A stretch of 64,000 nt of DNA from Siderastrea radians (lineage: Eukaryota; Cnidaria; Anthozoa; Scleractinia; Rhizangiidae), in contig OZ024898.1 of NCBI GenBank assembly GCA_964017195.1, forward strand, positions 14,052,057-14,116,056. Direction: 5' to 3'. This document shows, piece after piece, positions 9,113-21,560 of this stretch (position 1 is its first letter; each line of letters begins with the position of its first letter). Below the pieces are notes generated by a model. That model was given only the letters and a program-made list of their open reading frames with translations. It was not told the origin of the DNA and did no database searches. A program made the position numbers and the translations under genes.

Positions 9113-12100
9113 TTATTCTTGCGGTGTAGCAGGTTCTTCTGTTTGTGATGGCGGATCAACTGGCTGTTGTTGTTGTTGTTGCTCTTCTCCTGTTGTTTCA
9201 CTTTGCTCCTTTTCTTGTTCAGGTACTACTTCCGCTGTTAGAAAAGATGAAGAAACATTAAGAAAACGAACACTCTCCATCCCTCCACCTTTTTTCGTCC
9301 CATCCTCGTCCCCAGGGCCTTCTCCGTGTTCAAAATGGCGGATCGGAGAGACCCCTGGCCAAGGCTGCTGAAATACTCCAAGAGGCAAGAACGTCATGCT
9401 AGCCCACATATAAGGCACTCACGCTCATAACATTACAATCCTATATGAATATATACACAAACTGATTAACGCACCTACCTCCACTAACACACGCTTTCCT
9501 TCACTTGTACTCACTTTCCTTCATTTGTACTTCACTTTCCTGTGGGTAGCCCACATATAGGCCAAGAACGTCATGCTAGCCCACATATAAGGCACTAATG
9601 TGAAGGTAAGTGAGTACTCACTTCCCTTCACTTGTACTCACTTACCTTCACATTAGTGCCTTATATGTGGGCTACCATGACGTTCTGGCCCCAAGAACCG
9701 TGGAGTATTTTGTCACGTGACAGATGATGGAATTGCTTTTTCGGACGTTGTTTCCAGCGTATGGCGGCCCTGTTTGTTTTCTGCAACCGGAGACCGTTGT
9801 TCAAACGAAACGAAGACATTTCATTTCATTTTATTCTCCCTTATTTTTCATCTTTTTCAACTTAAAAAACTCACATTTGAGGTTTAAACGTTCGTCAAAA
9901 ATATTTTTTCACAAACGCCACAGAGAAGCCCGCGAAAAGACTGCCATCAACCTGGCAATCAAATAATGACAGAAATTTTGTGGAGATTTGTCGTGGGAAA
10001 GTCTGCCAACTTTTTGCAGTTTGGGAACACGAGATATTTAACTCAAGTTTTCCGTGTGACGGCGCCTTTAGGAAATAATTTGCGTTATGACATGAGTGGA
10101 GTATCAGATAATCGTGCCACCACACTTGATGTGGTGCAGTTTACTAATGGTGCAGTATCGCATTCATGCCGCTGTATTACCTGTTGTTTGTTGTTGTTCC
10201 TCTCCAGTCGTATCTCCAGCTGATTCGCCTTCTGTTTTAGCTGCCATCTGCCCTGATTCTCCTTCCTTGTCCTTCGCTCCATCGTCTGCAGGCTTCTCCT
10301 CACTCGCCTCCTCTCCAGCTGGCTTCTCCTCTTCACCAGTCTTTTCTGCATCAGCCCCTGGTGCGACTTCTTCGCTTGCGTTCTTTGCATCACCCTCATC
10401 CCCTGCAGTTGTTGCGCCCTCTTCACCAGTCTTTTCTGCATCAGCCCCTGGTGCGACTTCTTCGCTTGCGTTCTTTGCATCACCCTCATCCCCTGCAGTT
10501 GTTGCGCCCTCTTCACCAGTCTTTTCTGCTCCAGCCCCTGGTGCGACTTCTTCGCTTGCGTTCTTTGCATCACCCTCATCCCCTGCAGTTGTTGCGCCCT
10601 CTTCACCAGTCTTTTCTGCTTCAGCCCCCGGTGCGACTTCTTCGCTTGCGTTCTTTGCATCACCCTCATCCCCTGCAGATGTTGCACCCTCTTCACCAGT
10701 CTTTTCTGCTTCAGCCCCTGGTGCGGGTTCTTCGCTGGCATTCTTTGCTTTCTCCTCAGCCTCTGCAGATGTCGCCCCTTCATCGCCGATCTTCTCAGCT
10801 TCTTCTGCCTTGCTGTATTGATCTGAGTATAGGAAAGTGAAGAAACCGCTACAAATTAGGACCCAGAGAAACGTTACAACATTGCATGAAATAGAGCAGT
10901 TTTCTGTAAAGACTGGAAAGTAGTTTGCCTTTGTTTTGGTTTTTCTTTCCCACGCTCTGTGATTGTACTTTTAATTATAAAGACAGTGACTTTCTAATTT
11001 TTCGGTGTTAGAATTTAGAACTGAATTTAATAACTTTAAAACAGGCTCGGCATACCTTAAATACCGCGTGAAAAAAGGTCAGCTTTTCTAAATCGCGCAG
11101 ATTTAAGACGATTTCCGCTCAACGTTCGAGCAGTAAGTGCAAAAATTACGTTACCAAAAAAATACTTGCAGCACTGTCACATTTTGAGAACAGATAAGAA
11201 GAATTTATCGTTACTTTTGCTCCCAAGCTGACCCCGCGAGAGAAAATTGGATTTGAAGTTATCCATATTTTAATTAAAAAGACGCTTCATGTCAGTTCAA
11301 AACAAAATGGCGCCCGTTTTTAGCATACTTTTACGAGATTTGAAATTAATTTTCTTGAGAATGCTTGAGAATTTCATCGCGGGGTCACTTGGGCAAGTGA
11401 ACTAGAGTGAGATGTTTCAAATAGCATTTAAAATGTTACCGTGCTATGAGTAGTTTTTTGGTAAATATTTTTTGCACTTATTGCTCGAACGTTGAGCGGA
11501 ATCCGTCTTAATTCGGAAAGATTTCCAAATCACAAATTTACGTTTTCATCTGGGAGGTGGGGTAGATTGCGCTAAAAAAGAAGCCATAGAGGAGCCAGCT
11601 GGGAAAGTGGCTTGAGTAAACGTACAAAGCTGAACAGTGCTCAACGTTTTACATTAACGCAAGCCTCTCATACATCGTCTCTGTTGTATTTACGTAAGCG
11701 AAGCCAGTTCGAAAGGCGATTGCTCTTTCTGAACTTTCTTTTAAAAAAATATGCGTCTGCCATTACACTCTTTTTTTTATAAGAACGTCTAATTTTTAAG
11801 CTGAGGCTGAACCGGAACTGAATGTTCTTATTTTTTTGGCGATTTGAGCCTCAGACGTTCTTAACAATGTTCTTAAGATTAATTGAACAGCATTTCATAA
11901 ATCATAGTTCTGAATGAAAGAAAGAACAAATAGGTCAAAGCTCTACCAATTTCTTAAAAGTTATACGTGTTTTCTTGTTTTGCGACATCACAAAAATTCT
12001 AGCATTTGGGGCTCAAAAAGGCGGTAACTTACTCTGACCAAATTATCACACTTTATTTTATTCTCTCATAGCTTATTTTACAAATATGAAGACAAGATAA

Positions 12101-15100
12101 AGACGTTCTTAACAAAATCTCAGCCTGGGTATGTGCTTAGCATGTTCTTAAAATTTTGGCCAATTGCAGCCTCAAGGTTCTTATAAAAAAGGTTCTTATA
12201 AAAAAAATAGAGTGTATTCGCTAAATGAAATTCTTGTGGTTCCAAAAAGATGTCGCAAAATCTCGTGTAATGCAGTAGACAACAATTTGAAAATAACGTC
12301 AGATTACATATTATACTGTATATAACATATTAAAATTATCGTTCTTTTCTAACAAAAAATGACATTGGCAAAACAAAAGAACTAAAAGCACCAGGGGAAA
12401 CTACAGCTCGCTTCTTGATGATGACTTGAACTGGATTTCATCCACAAAAGGTAACGACATTAGCGGTAGGTTTGATAAAAGGAGGAGTGTATTAAAGATT
12501 CTCTTAACGTTGAATAAAACCCCGTAAGTGTACTTGGAATCTAAATCTGTCCCACGACAAAGAAACCTACATTTTCATATTAAAAAACGTTGCTTCAAGG
12601 TCTTCACGCTATATTAATTGGCAATGATAGAGCAATCAAACAGCGCAAATGCAAAGCATGATGTTGGTATGTAACTATTGGTTTGAACTTGAAATGTAAC
12701 AAACGTAAACTCAAAAGGTCATGGCCTTGTCTCAACAATTCTTGCCCTTTTTTGAGCTTCGCTTTATGATGCAGCAAAAAGGGCAACATTTGCAGCCTTC
12801 ATTTGTTTTTAGTGTTATAAATGTAGCCATTCTCGCAGACTGGAGATAGGGAGGGGAGGGAAAGTGGAGGGGGGAGAGGGAGGGGAGGTAAAGTGGAGGG
12901 GGAGAGGGAGGAGGAGGAGAGATTTTTAGTTATAGTAACCACAGGAGCGTGAAAATGGAGTGCTCTAAAACACCGTCATGCAAAAGCAGAGCTGAGAGCA
13001 GAAGAAAAAACCATTAAAGCTCAAAACTACTGTAATGACCCACGTTTTATGTTGCAAATTCATCTGCCACATACTGGTTTGACTATGATGAACATTCCCA
13101 AATTATTCTTAACTTTTTATGGTGTTCATCTACCGACAAGAAATTCAATGGCCAAAGTGCTTTCCAGAACCTGGCTACACAATCATTACTAGAGAGATAA
13201 CTATCACAACTGATGAATGCATTTCTCCTGACCTCAAAAGTTTTCTGTTGCACGTATATTTAAGTACCACTCAGCCTTCAACCCAGGGACAATGGAAAAG
13301 GTAGACAACTACCGGAAATCCTTTACATCGGTGGGCCTTAATTAAAATGACATTGAAAAACAGAAAGAAATATCCTCGTGAATACATTCTCTTTTTATTG
13401 AAGTCATCAAACAGTTGACAGTAAGTTTTCAACAAAAACTGATATATAAGCTTAAGTAATATTTTAATACGCTTTGCAATCACTGGATAACATTTCTGTC
13501 TAGATCTTTAATCAATGATACTCCATATATTCAAAACACTTCATAATAGATCTTTAATAATCAATGTAAATCTGTAGTAATGTTAATATCTTTTTAGAAA
13601 TAAATACATGTAAATCTGCTATCATAATCTGATAATTTTTATATAGAATTTGTTTTTGATTTTAAACTGTGTGTAAACGTCTTTTTAAATTAACAATACA
13701 TTCGGCAATATTAACTTTTCTTTACATTTTTGCAAATTTAATTTTAATGACATTTAATTCCAAGGTGCAAGATGGCTGTTCAAATAGTTGAAAACAAATA
13801 GAACTATATCTGATTTCTTACACATATAAAGTACTTCATTGCAAAACTCAATCATATTCAAAGATTTTAAAGGATGATGGTGACATCTTGGTGGTTTTTA
13901 CACCAGTCATGCATCTGGGATATTCAAGGCTCCCTGTCCTTGTACAGCTGTTGTAAATGAAACAGATGTCTTAGTATGAAATCATAGCTTTGATTATGTA
14001 CTGGACAAGCGACTTTTTGGTGTGGGGGGTGAAGGGGTTAACGCACTGGACTTCAGATCTGAAGGTTACGGTTCGAGGCCCATTGTGTTGTTTCCTTAGA
14101 TAAAAAACTTTACCCCACATTGTCTATGACTCCACCCAGTAGTATAAAATGGGTACCAGCAACATACTGCTGGGGTGCTGGGGGTACCCCTGCAATGCAC
14201 TAGCATCCCATCCAGGGGGAGCAATACTCTCAGTTGCTTCATGCTACAGAAACCAGGATAAGCCCTGACCATGTGGTCTCCTTGGCTTGTGTGCGACTTT
14301 GCCTACCTACCTACCAAGTGACTTATGTCAATTATAACCACAGAACAAGGTGCCAAATTTTTAACTGCACTTGAAATAGCCACCAGCACGAATACACAGC
14401 TGTCTGTCAAAAATGTGTTTGTGGGCACCACGCTGTTACGATACAGGTAGGCATTGTTGTCTTGTTAACAGCTGGTACTCAAAATTACTGATACATAATT
14501 ATATAAGACCTAACAAAATATTAATTTACATTAATCATGCTTTGAAAAGTTTCCTCTGGAATGTACAGTGTGGTGTTTGCATTTATTACTCTGTTTAGAA
14601 ACTGTATATATTACATGAAGCTCATTTTTGATTGCATTAACAATCCCATTATGGAGATCCTTTTAAGTGCAGCACTGACACCCTCAGCATTCAGACCTTC
14701 CCACCCTCCCCACCCTCCCCAACACCCACCACCCACTACCAAAAATCCAACAGAATAAAAGTTTCCCAAATAGTTTTGGGCTGCATAGTTCTCTGCTAAG
14801 CACTTACTGCTACTCAGAGAACAAACTTTATAAAAGTCCCTCAGCCTCAAAGCCATAGTAAATTATCCAAAATGAATACTGTGTGTCTTGAATCGAAGCT
14901 TATCCACAAATGAATTGAAAGGTGTTTGTTTAATACTAATTAATATATCAATGGTGCACTTTTTGCTGTTATGGTTGTCCTCTACATTTTTTACTAAAAA
15001 TTGATTTACTTTTACATTCCAGCTAGTAAAAAATTTCGTAACTGCATAGAAAAAAGGGACAAGAATTTAAATCACAAGACATCAGATTAAAATCTCTATT

Positions 15101-18100
15101 CTCCATGTGTAAGACTTAATGTTAACTTAATTTACTTAATAATTCATATGCAGCCATCTGCACCTGTAACTTACAAGCATTAAGCTTGTTTCTCATAGTT
15201 TCAACAAATAGGCCATTTCCGAATTGTCTTGTGCCTCCTTTTCAAAGTGAGGCCTTGTGCAAAACCTTTCATATGAAAATGAGTTTTATCTGCATGTGAA
15301 TGAAAACTCATTTTCATATGAAAGGCTATGCACCAAGACTTCCTTTGAAAAAGAGGTACAAGACAACTCGGAAACGACCTATTGAAAGCTCCTTTAGCTA
15401 TACTTATTCTTTGTAACACTTTTCATATTGTTTTAAATTTAATGTTCTTACAGCAGCTAAATTGATTTATTTAAGATGTATGGTGCATGGAGCACTTATT
15501 AAGATGCTCAAAGTAAAAACATTTACCTATTTGTGTTATGTTAGATGATAAGAAAATTTATTTAACAAGACATATTTTGTACTTTTTTTACATGTTATTT
15601 GACTTCTCTTCAGTGAAAATTAAATCAATACATGTATTTTTACTTTCAATGTGACTCGTAAAAGCTGGCTTCCAGTGTTAACAATAAATAATATTATATA
15701 CTTGCTTAAAAATTATAATTCAATGTTCAACACATATTGTCATATTTATCTTTGAAATAAACATTGATGTGTTAATTTATTTTCAATGTTAATTAATAAT
15801 GATTTGGAGATACATAAACAAGTAAAAACTAACGAGATTAAGTTCCAACGTCTCGGCAACTTCATGACGCCATCAAGGAATGATTTGATGAATACAGTGC
15901 GGGTTAAAAAGAGCTCTTTTAAACTCGCACTGTATTCATCAAATCATTCCTTGAAAATGGCATCACCAAGTCGCCAAAACGTTGGAACTTAATCTCGTTA
16001 GTTTTTACTTGTTTATGTATTTTCAATGTTAATTTATTTAATAATACTCTTACTGTTCTGTTGAAACTTTTTTACAACTGTTAAATTTGAGTGGTCTGTA
16101 ATATCATGCCATACATTTCTAGGTAAACCTGGCACAGGGAATTTAGTTTAGACTCCAATTCAAAAGAATTACCAACCCTTATGTACATGTAAGCCAGCTG
16201 GCTTGTCAAATGATAGGTCAGAAAGCGTAGTACTTAATTTCAACTGCATAGACATGAAATTACCTAAAAAATGCAGTCTCATTGATTGAATGTGAAAATA
16301 TGCTGTTGTATTTGTGCTTAGAAAATTAAGCAGGTCCATTCCACAAGTTTGTAAACCACTATCTAATTTCTTCTGGTTTTTGACGTAAGGTAGAGAAGTG
16401 TGAGAGGCATTAGCTGTGTAATGACAAATTAGTATAGCCTAACTTTTGTAGTTTTTGACCCAAGAATAGGGCTCAGACCTTTCACTGTTTCTGTTTGCCT
16501 TGTCCGCATTATATGTAACATGACTGTAATTTTTAATATTAATTTAGTAGATCCCTGGACTTCCACTGAAATGAACACTGGTATTGAGGAACACTTTCCT
16601 GATTGGATATTTATAATTTATGCTCAACAAGGTGGTTCAACATGTAACTTTAGAGCCTAAACTGAAACCTCTCAAATAAAAGCCACATAATTGGCAGTTA
16701 TAAACTTCCCTCTGGTGCTGTTAAATGTCTTAAAAATTCTGGAGGAAAAAAAACTCAAGGCATCAAACTACAGCAAAGCTGACATTTCATGCTGGGAACC
16801 TACCTTCATCTCCCTCGGCAACAGGTGCCAAAGTGCCAGTAACTTCAGGAGGTATTGGCCGTGGAGTTTGATCAATCACCACCTCCTCAGTTGCTGCTTT
16901 CTCAAAAGCTTCCTGTCGAGCAATCACTTCAGCCTCCTCTTTCCGTTTCTGTTCTCTAATGAGCTCTTCTGCTGCTTCTTGCCTCTCTTTTTCAAGGGCT
17001 GTTTGTTCTTCCAGTTTCTACAGAGAAGTTTCAATAATAATTTTAGTACAATGAAACCTTGTAGATGGAACCACTAGTGGGGCTCAAAATATTGGTTGTA
17101 TTTAAGAGTACCGGCTACAAAGAAAAAATGAGGCCTGGGGATTTTCCTTGGCTGTAATAAGTTAAACTCAGCACCTGGATTAGAAAGGTAAAGCCTAGAC
17201 AACACTAGAAACAAGGAAAGTCTTAGGGGCATTAAAGCCAGTTATTATGGTCCATCTGACAAACAAGGATAATTCACGATACTATTATGTACGGGTCAAA
17301 TCGAAGCTTTAGCCCCCCCCCCTCTCTGGCCCCGGGCAATCCCTTCGGGCATTTGAGCTTTTGAAGATCGGCTTGTTCAAATTCCCTCCCTTTGGGGCAA
17401 AAAAGCCGTTTAAATGCCCCACCAATTAGTACTGAAATACCTCTCTTCATAGACAAATTTTGTCTTCAATCAAACACTTTTCACGCTTTTCAGAGAGAGA
17501 TATGCCATAATGACACCTTCAAACTTCTTTTAAAGACCCTTTTGAAAGAGTTATTCACTAACAAAGGTGAAATTCTATCTTGTAAATCTGTCAAACACTG
17601 CAAAGCTGAAAAACTCAAGGGGCATCTGATGCTAGAACACGAGATAAATCTGGTTCAAATTCCCCACCCTTCCAAGGCAACGTTCAAATTGCCCCCTCCC
17701 AGGGCACGATGCACAGTCAAATACCCAGGGTATGCCCAGGAGAGGGGGGGCGGGGGAGAGTTGAAGCTTCAATTTGACTGGTACAATATTTATCCAGTTA
17801 GTGGAGGGGAATACTGGTGGTTGTAATTTTGCCAAGCCACAAAGCAGTGAGATAAATAACAATATTTTACCACTCTTCACCAGCACTAAGGTGAATGATT
17901 GTTTTAGTCTATACGAAACCAGTGGATAGCCAGCTCCAAATAGTTCCTTCTTGGGAAATGAGGAAACACTTGCATGCAAAATCCAGAACATTATGCTCAG
18001 GAGGTGAAAAGTAGATACTACCCCAGAGTTTGAGTAGCCAACCAGTCAGTGTGTGAAAAACACTCCACTTCTTCATCGTTCTCCCTACATCTTCTCCCCA

Positions 18101-18730
18101 CCCGTCTCCCCACAACAATATGATTTAATGATTGTTTGATAGCACTATCACCTTCCACCCTCCATTCTCTAACCCCTGGTTGCCTGTCACACACTAGAAC
18201 AACATCTACCTAAATCTGAACTTAAAGTAGATTCTGTTCACAAATATCTTAGCCGGCCCACACAATAGGTGCTGGTTTTGACTTGAGGCAAAGTTTTTGA
18301 CACACATTCCTTTCATGCATGATCCCGAAAACTTGCACCTTAGGGTTATTTTACATGAATCTGGCACATCATCTGACACTCCATCGATACTGGAATCAAA
18401 ACCGAGGCCTTTGATACGCTTACACTAAAGTTAAACGCCTAAGTTACATTAAATTAAGCTTATTTGTCATTAGATTCTAAATTTTACGTTAAATTTTTTT
18501 CAGCAAAATACAGTAGGGTGAAAAACTGTAGAGAACGTAAAAATTCACTGTAGAGATGGACGAAGTACAACTATCCGATGTACCTTCTTCGCAAATTCTT
18601 CATTCTTAACGTACTTCCTCAGCCAATGAGCGAGATATTCGATTGGATCAACCGGTCTTTTCTCCGCTATTTCGGCCAAAGCAGCAGCAAGAGCACTTCC
18701 AACGTGTTTTTTCAGATATTCCGAGTCCAT
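9113..18730 (-). CDS. DPY30-domain protein of DYDC/RSP2 type with acidic repeats, four exons
   Basis: Exons (minus strand): 18730-18584, 17017-16804, 10822-10181, 9234-9113; 1125 bases, 374 residues. Each intron has GT/AG ends and the phases agree (0, 1, 1). Exon 1 holds the DPY30 motif, residues 1-45 ([11 protein letters not shown]...[16 protein letters not shown]), a dimerisation/docking helix pair. Exon 2 is a Glu/Lys/Arg coiled coil (residues ~50-95), as in DYDC1/2, then a proline-rich linker. Exon 3 encodes a long acidic region with a 30-residue tandem repeat. Exon 4 is Gln-rich and ends in PATPQE. DYDC proteins relate to radial-spoke RSP2 of cilia and sperm flagella, so an axonemal role is likely. 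An X-box-like site precedes the gene. Vertebrate DYDC proteins are about half this length; the extra length is the acidic tail. I infer the splice sites from sequence only. Confidence 0.85.
9562..9688. repeat. Palindromic element in intron 3
   Basis: Inverted repeat with arms containing AAGAACGTCATG...CCCACATATAAGGC and its complement around a short TCACTT-rich centre. A partial copy of one arm sits at about 9387-9415. Intron 3 (9235-10180) has no other feature I can name. Confidence 0.7.
10330..10800 (-). repeat. In-frame 90-bp tandem repeat in exon 3 of the DPY30-domain gene
   Basis: Four near-identical 90-bp units (about 10330, 10420, 10510, 10600) plus a diverged fifth and a partial sixth. 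In the coding frame each unit gives [19 protein letters not shown] followed by [11 protein letters not shown]. The unit is a multiple of three, so several wrong frames are also open on both strands. The high identity between units points to recent expansion or homogenisation, and length polymorphism is likely. Confidence 0.9.
11104..11510. mobile_element. MITE-like long inverted repeat in intron 2
   Basis: The left arm starts TAAGACGATTTCCGCTCAAC and the right arm ends with its near-complement ending CCGTCTTA. Pairing continues inward (GACCCCGCGA with TCGCGGGGTC), so almost the whole 407 bp is a hairpin. No coding capacity. Confidence 0.75.
11765..12215. mobile_element. MITE-like element with ACACTC/GAGTGT ends
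   Basis: Ends ACACTC-T(n)-ATAAGAAC and GTTCTTAT-A(n)-TAGAGTGT are inverted repeats. Both flanks carry ATT, a possible 3-bp target duplication. The interior repeats a GTTCTTA motif. No coding capacity. Confidence 0.65.
12841..12930 (+). repeat. Purine (GGGA-rich) tract
   Basis: About 90 bases of almost pure purine on the plus strand, in intron 2 of the DPY30-domain gene. Mirror-like GGGAGGGG segments could favour triplex formation. Confidence 0.7.
14018..14320 (+). mobile_element. tRNA-derived SINE
   Basis: A tRNA-like head with a perfect RNA polymerase III B box, GGTTCGAGGCC at 14070-14080, and an anticodon-arm-like segment (CTGGACTTCAGATCTGAAGG) just before it. The tRNA-unrelated body includes GCATCCCATCCAGGGGGAGC and TTGCTTCATGCTACAGAAAC, which I recall as a widespread animal SINE body. 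It ends in a short (CTAC)n run near 14310. It lies in intron 2 of the DPY30-domain gene, antisense to it. Confidence 0.65.
15209..15381. mobile_element. Short hairpin MITE
   Basis: 173 bp with ends TAGGCCATTTCCGAATTGTC and its near-complement GACAACTCGGAAACGACCTA. The arms remain complementary through TTTCATATGAAAATGAG to the centre. Confidence 0.8.
15795..16018. mobile_element. Hairpin element flanked by a 16-bp direct repeat
   Basis: Arms beginning TACATAAACAAGTAAAAAC (15811) and ending with the complement (16019) pair along about 95 bp each around a GAGCTC centre. The same 16 bases, ATTTTCAATGTTAATT, flank the element at 15779-15794 and 16019-16034. Confidence 0.75.
17310..17745. repeat. 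C/G-tract-bounded repeat family, copy 1
   Basis: It starts at a C-run and CCCCGGGCA and ends with CCCAGGGCACGATGCACAGT near a G-run. It is related, in opposite orientation, to 38150-38520 (shared GAAGATCGGCTTGTTCAAAT-like and AGGTGTCATT-like segments). It lies in intron 1 of the DPY30-domain gene. Confidence 0.65.
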
Positions 18731-18812
18731 TTTCGGTATTTGAAGCAATAAATATCTTATAATTTTACCATGTATCTTTCAGTCTATTGACCAAAACTCC
18801 TTTTCCAAGTTT

Positions 18813-18826
18813 GTAACCATGGCTAC
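18813..18826 (-). promoter_or_regulatory. X-box-like RFX site
   Basis: On the coding strand the site reads GTAGCCATGGTTAC, one base from the RFX X-box consensus GTHNYY-AT-RRNAAC. It lies 83 bp upstream of the ATG of the DPY30-domain gene. X-boxes near the start of ciliary genes bind RFX factors; this supports, but does not prove, a ciliary role. Confidence 0.5.
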
Positions 18827-20034
18827 GTTGAAGCCGCTGTACGAAGTGCATGCGTACTCGTAGACGCCGGATACAATTCTTCATATATGCGTAATTCAAG
18901 AATACCCCTGTCGCGCAAACTGATGTTCAGTGGATATAATATTTTTCCCTAACAGAGGGAATTTTATCGAGAGCTAGCCAAATAAATTTAAAACTGAGTT
19001 AATGCTAAAAGTCCAGTTTGGAGTTCACGAAGATCGACCTCCGAATAAAAATACTAAAGTCGCATTTTTAAAGGGTTTATAGTCTCAGTTTGAATTAGTA
19101 TAAAAATATGCACAAATACTAACAGAAAAGTGCTGAATTCTGAAATAAAACAATCCACAGACCTGCCGATAGTTTATCTTCTTATTGGAGTCTGTGAAAA
19201 TATTTTACTCTAGATTGTCATTGAGACTAACCCTGTACAGAGGCGTCTTCTGTCTTTGTATCCAGGGGTCGCGCGTGCCAAACTCGAAACTGTGGTCGAT
19301 TCAGGTTCACTCAAAGTGAGTTTATGCGATTTGGTTCAAGACAGATATTACCTTTTCAAGCCTGGCCCATCTCTTTCGATCCCAGGATTCAGGGGGGGGT
19401 GAGGGGTTGTACTGCAAGGCCTAGCATGGTATACCTTTACAGATCAACTCGAGGGGCGGGGCAGTCCCATATATAAGCTGGGGGGTGGTCTTTGAGGTTC
19501 TCAGTCTTAAACATGGTATTCATTTTGCCCCCATTTAGTATTGTGATTCCGGTGTGATCATTAGATAGGGTTCCTTTTTTGTATTAACAAGAGAGCATGC
19601 TTCATATTAACTAAAAATGCAGTACGTAAACCATGGTTATGATGGCGTATTATTAAACTAGCGTCAGTCTAGAATTCTGATTGCATAATTATTAGGCGGT
19701 CAGGGGCAGATCCGGGAATTTTGGATACGAGGGTCCAAACTTCTAACTGAAAAAAAAAAAACCCTTCTACCTTCCCTTACGTAGACACTTACCGTCATTT
19801 GAAAGGAGGGGCAAAAAACCCCAACTACACCCACACCCATTACTCATTGACTACTTTACGGCACATCTCGAATCTTTGAAAGCCGATTAGCGCTAATCCA
19901 GTTGGGTTAAATGTTGTCCAAGGTTTTTGATTCTCTTGTTTAAAAGTGTCACCGCGGCTAATTTTACGTTACAATTTGAAAGCAGCCAAAGTCAAATTGT
20001 TAAATGCAATAATTTACTGGAATCCACGTCGTTA

Positions 20035-20569
20035 TACCCTGCTTGCAGAGGTTTCTTGGTCCGGCTGGCGAATAGGTAACTTCTGCGCAAAACTTAGCGC
20101 AAAACCGTCCGATTTCCTGTCGTGCATGCGCAACATTATCGCCACTTCCGTTTCTTGCACATCTTGCACGCGCTCAGTCGTGCGTCAACTTTAAAAACAA
20201 ATAAATGTAAAGAAGATCCTCGCAACAAAACTTGCGAACTCCATGAAAAAGTTACTTGCACCAGGGTTATTTCGGAGTTACTTTAAATTCTGCTGATTTT
20301 CTGAGCTGGGAGAAGTGGCCAAAAAAAATTGTAAAAAAAAAAATTGCAAATCTGTCGCGTACAACAAGTTCGACAGCGTATCACATGCAAAGCGCGCACA
20401 CTTTTTGACAACTTTCACAGCATGCGTCGGCCTCAAAACCGGTTGAGAGCCTTAATTCGTCCAAAATCCTTGACGGCGGCAGATCAAAGAATCGGACGGG
20501 TTTGCGCAGAGGTTACTTATTCGCCTGCCGGAACCTAGGGCGACCAAAAGAAACCTCTGCTTGCAGGGT
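20035..20569. mobile_element. Non-autonomous element with 9-bp target duplication
   Basis: Ends TACCCTGCTTGCAGAGGTTT and the complement ending GCAGGGTA. The arms match over about 90 bp (CTGGCGAATAGGTAAC, TGCGCA, CCGTCCGATT). The 9-bp ACGTCGTTA occurs on both sides (20026-20034 and 20570-20578). A 9-bp duplication with long terminal repeats is typical of Mutator-like elements. No transposase remains in its 535 bp. Confidence 0.8.
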
Positions 20570-21235
20570 AACGTCGTTATGGATTAAAAGTGAATTAAAA
20601 ATTGACGCAAATCCTTACATGGGTTAGCTTAACTCGTTTTTGAGCAATGGGCCCTGGTGCCTAAAAATCACACTGCGAACTTAAAATGGAAAGGTTGCAA
20701 ACAGTAATAGGAAAAAACTTCGGACTAGAAGTGACTGCTATTCACAGTCGTAACAAAGATGACCTTGGAGGTACCCACTATGACAAGCTGACGAGGATCA
20801 GATGATAATGTGATAAATGGGCTGAGCCCTTACGAACAGTCACGCTATTTTCAGTGCACTTCCTCGCTGCGCCCATTCCTTTTCTCCTTGTACGGTGCCC
20901 CCACAGCTATACATTTTCTCCACCTCTACACTCCCCCCACCCCCCTACATTCAGCAATGACATGATATTTAGTTAAGCTTGTAGCCCAGGTGTTTATTCA
21001 TAAGCATAAAAAGCAAGGATACTGTTCGATCTGGGACAAAAGTGCAATATTTTACATAAATACTGATAAATATAAAAAATAGAACTTTTAAGACTATTTA
21101 ATTTAAACTTACATATTTTCAGCAATGTGTTCGCGGAGTACATTTTAAGACTGCAAAAGTAGTTTTACACGCTGCGATTTAGACTATTACTGGACCAATT
21201 TGTTAGCTCACTGTAATGGTCTGGCCCATTTATCC

Positions 21236-21560
21236 CGGGGGGGGGGGGGGGGGAACTCGACCCATATCTGGGTATAGGTGAGCTGCTGAGGGTTTGAAAC
21301 CCTGACCCTGTTTAGGACCAAAAAATCCTAAAATACACACCCTGTTTAGGACAACAACCTCAATTTTATTACCCTGTTTAGGACATACAATACCCCGTTT
21401 ACAACTAGGACAGACTCGTGCGAAATTGTATACCCTCTTTAGGACAGACTCGCACGAAATCACTACCCTGTTTAGGACAGAGAGGCCAAAAACCATACCC
21501 TGTCCAGTGGCACATCCCCGTATAGGCCACATAAGGGAGTACCCCCCCCCCCCCCGCCCC
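21236..21560. repeat. G-run/C-run-bounded repeat with CCCTGTTTAGGAC tandem units
   Basis: Begins with a run of about 19 G and ends with a run of about 15 C. The interior repeats ACCCTGTTTAGGACA at least five times. A related region with TACCCTATTTAAGGA and CACATACCCATTTAGGCC lies at about 49080-49760. Confidence 0.7.

Noticed and set aside
10085..10821. Long open frames through the 90-bp repeats: Pro/Ser/Ala-rich on plus, Arg/Gln-rich on minus
   Set aside because: They are open because the repeat length is a multiple of three. The minus-strand acidic frame fits splice sites and phases with the other exons, so it is the coding one.
10823..16803. Extra coding exons in the 6-kb intron 2 of the DPY30-domain gene
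   Set aside because: Only repeats, a SINE and short frames are visible, and the phase-1 join of exons 2 and 3 is already consistent.
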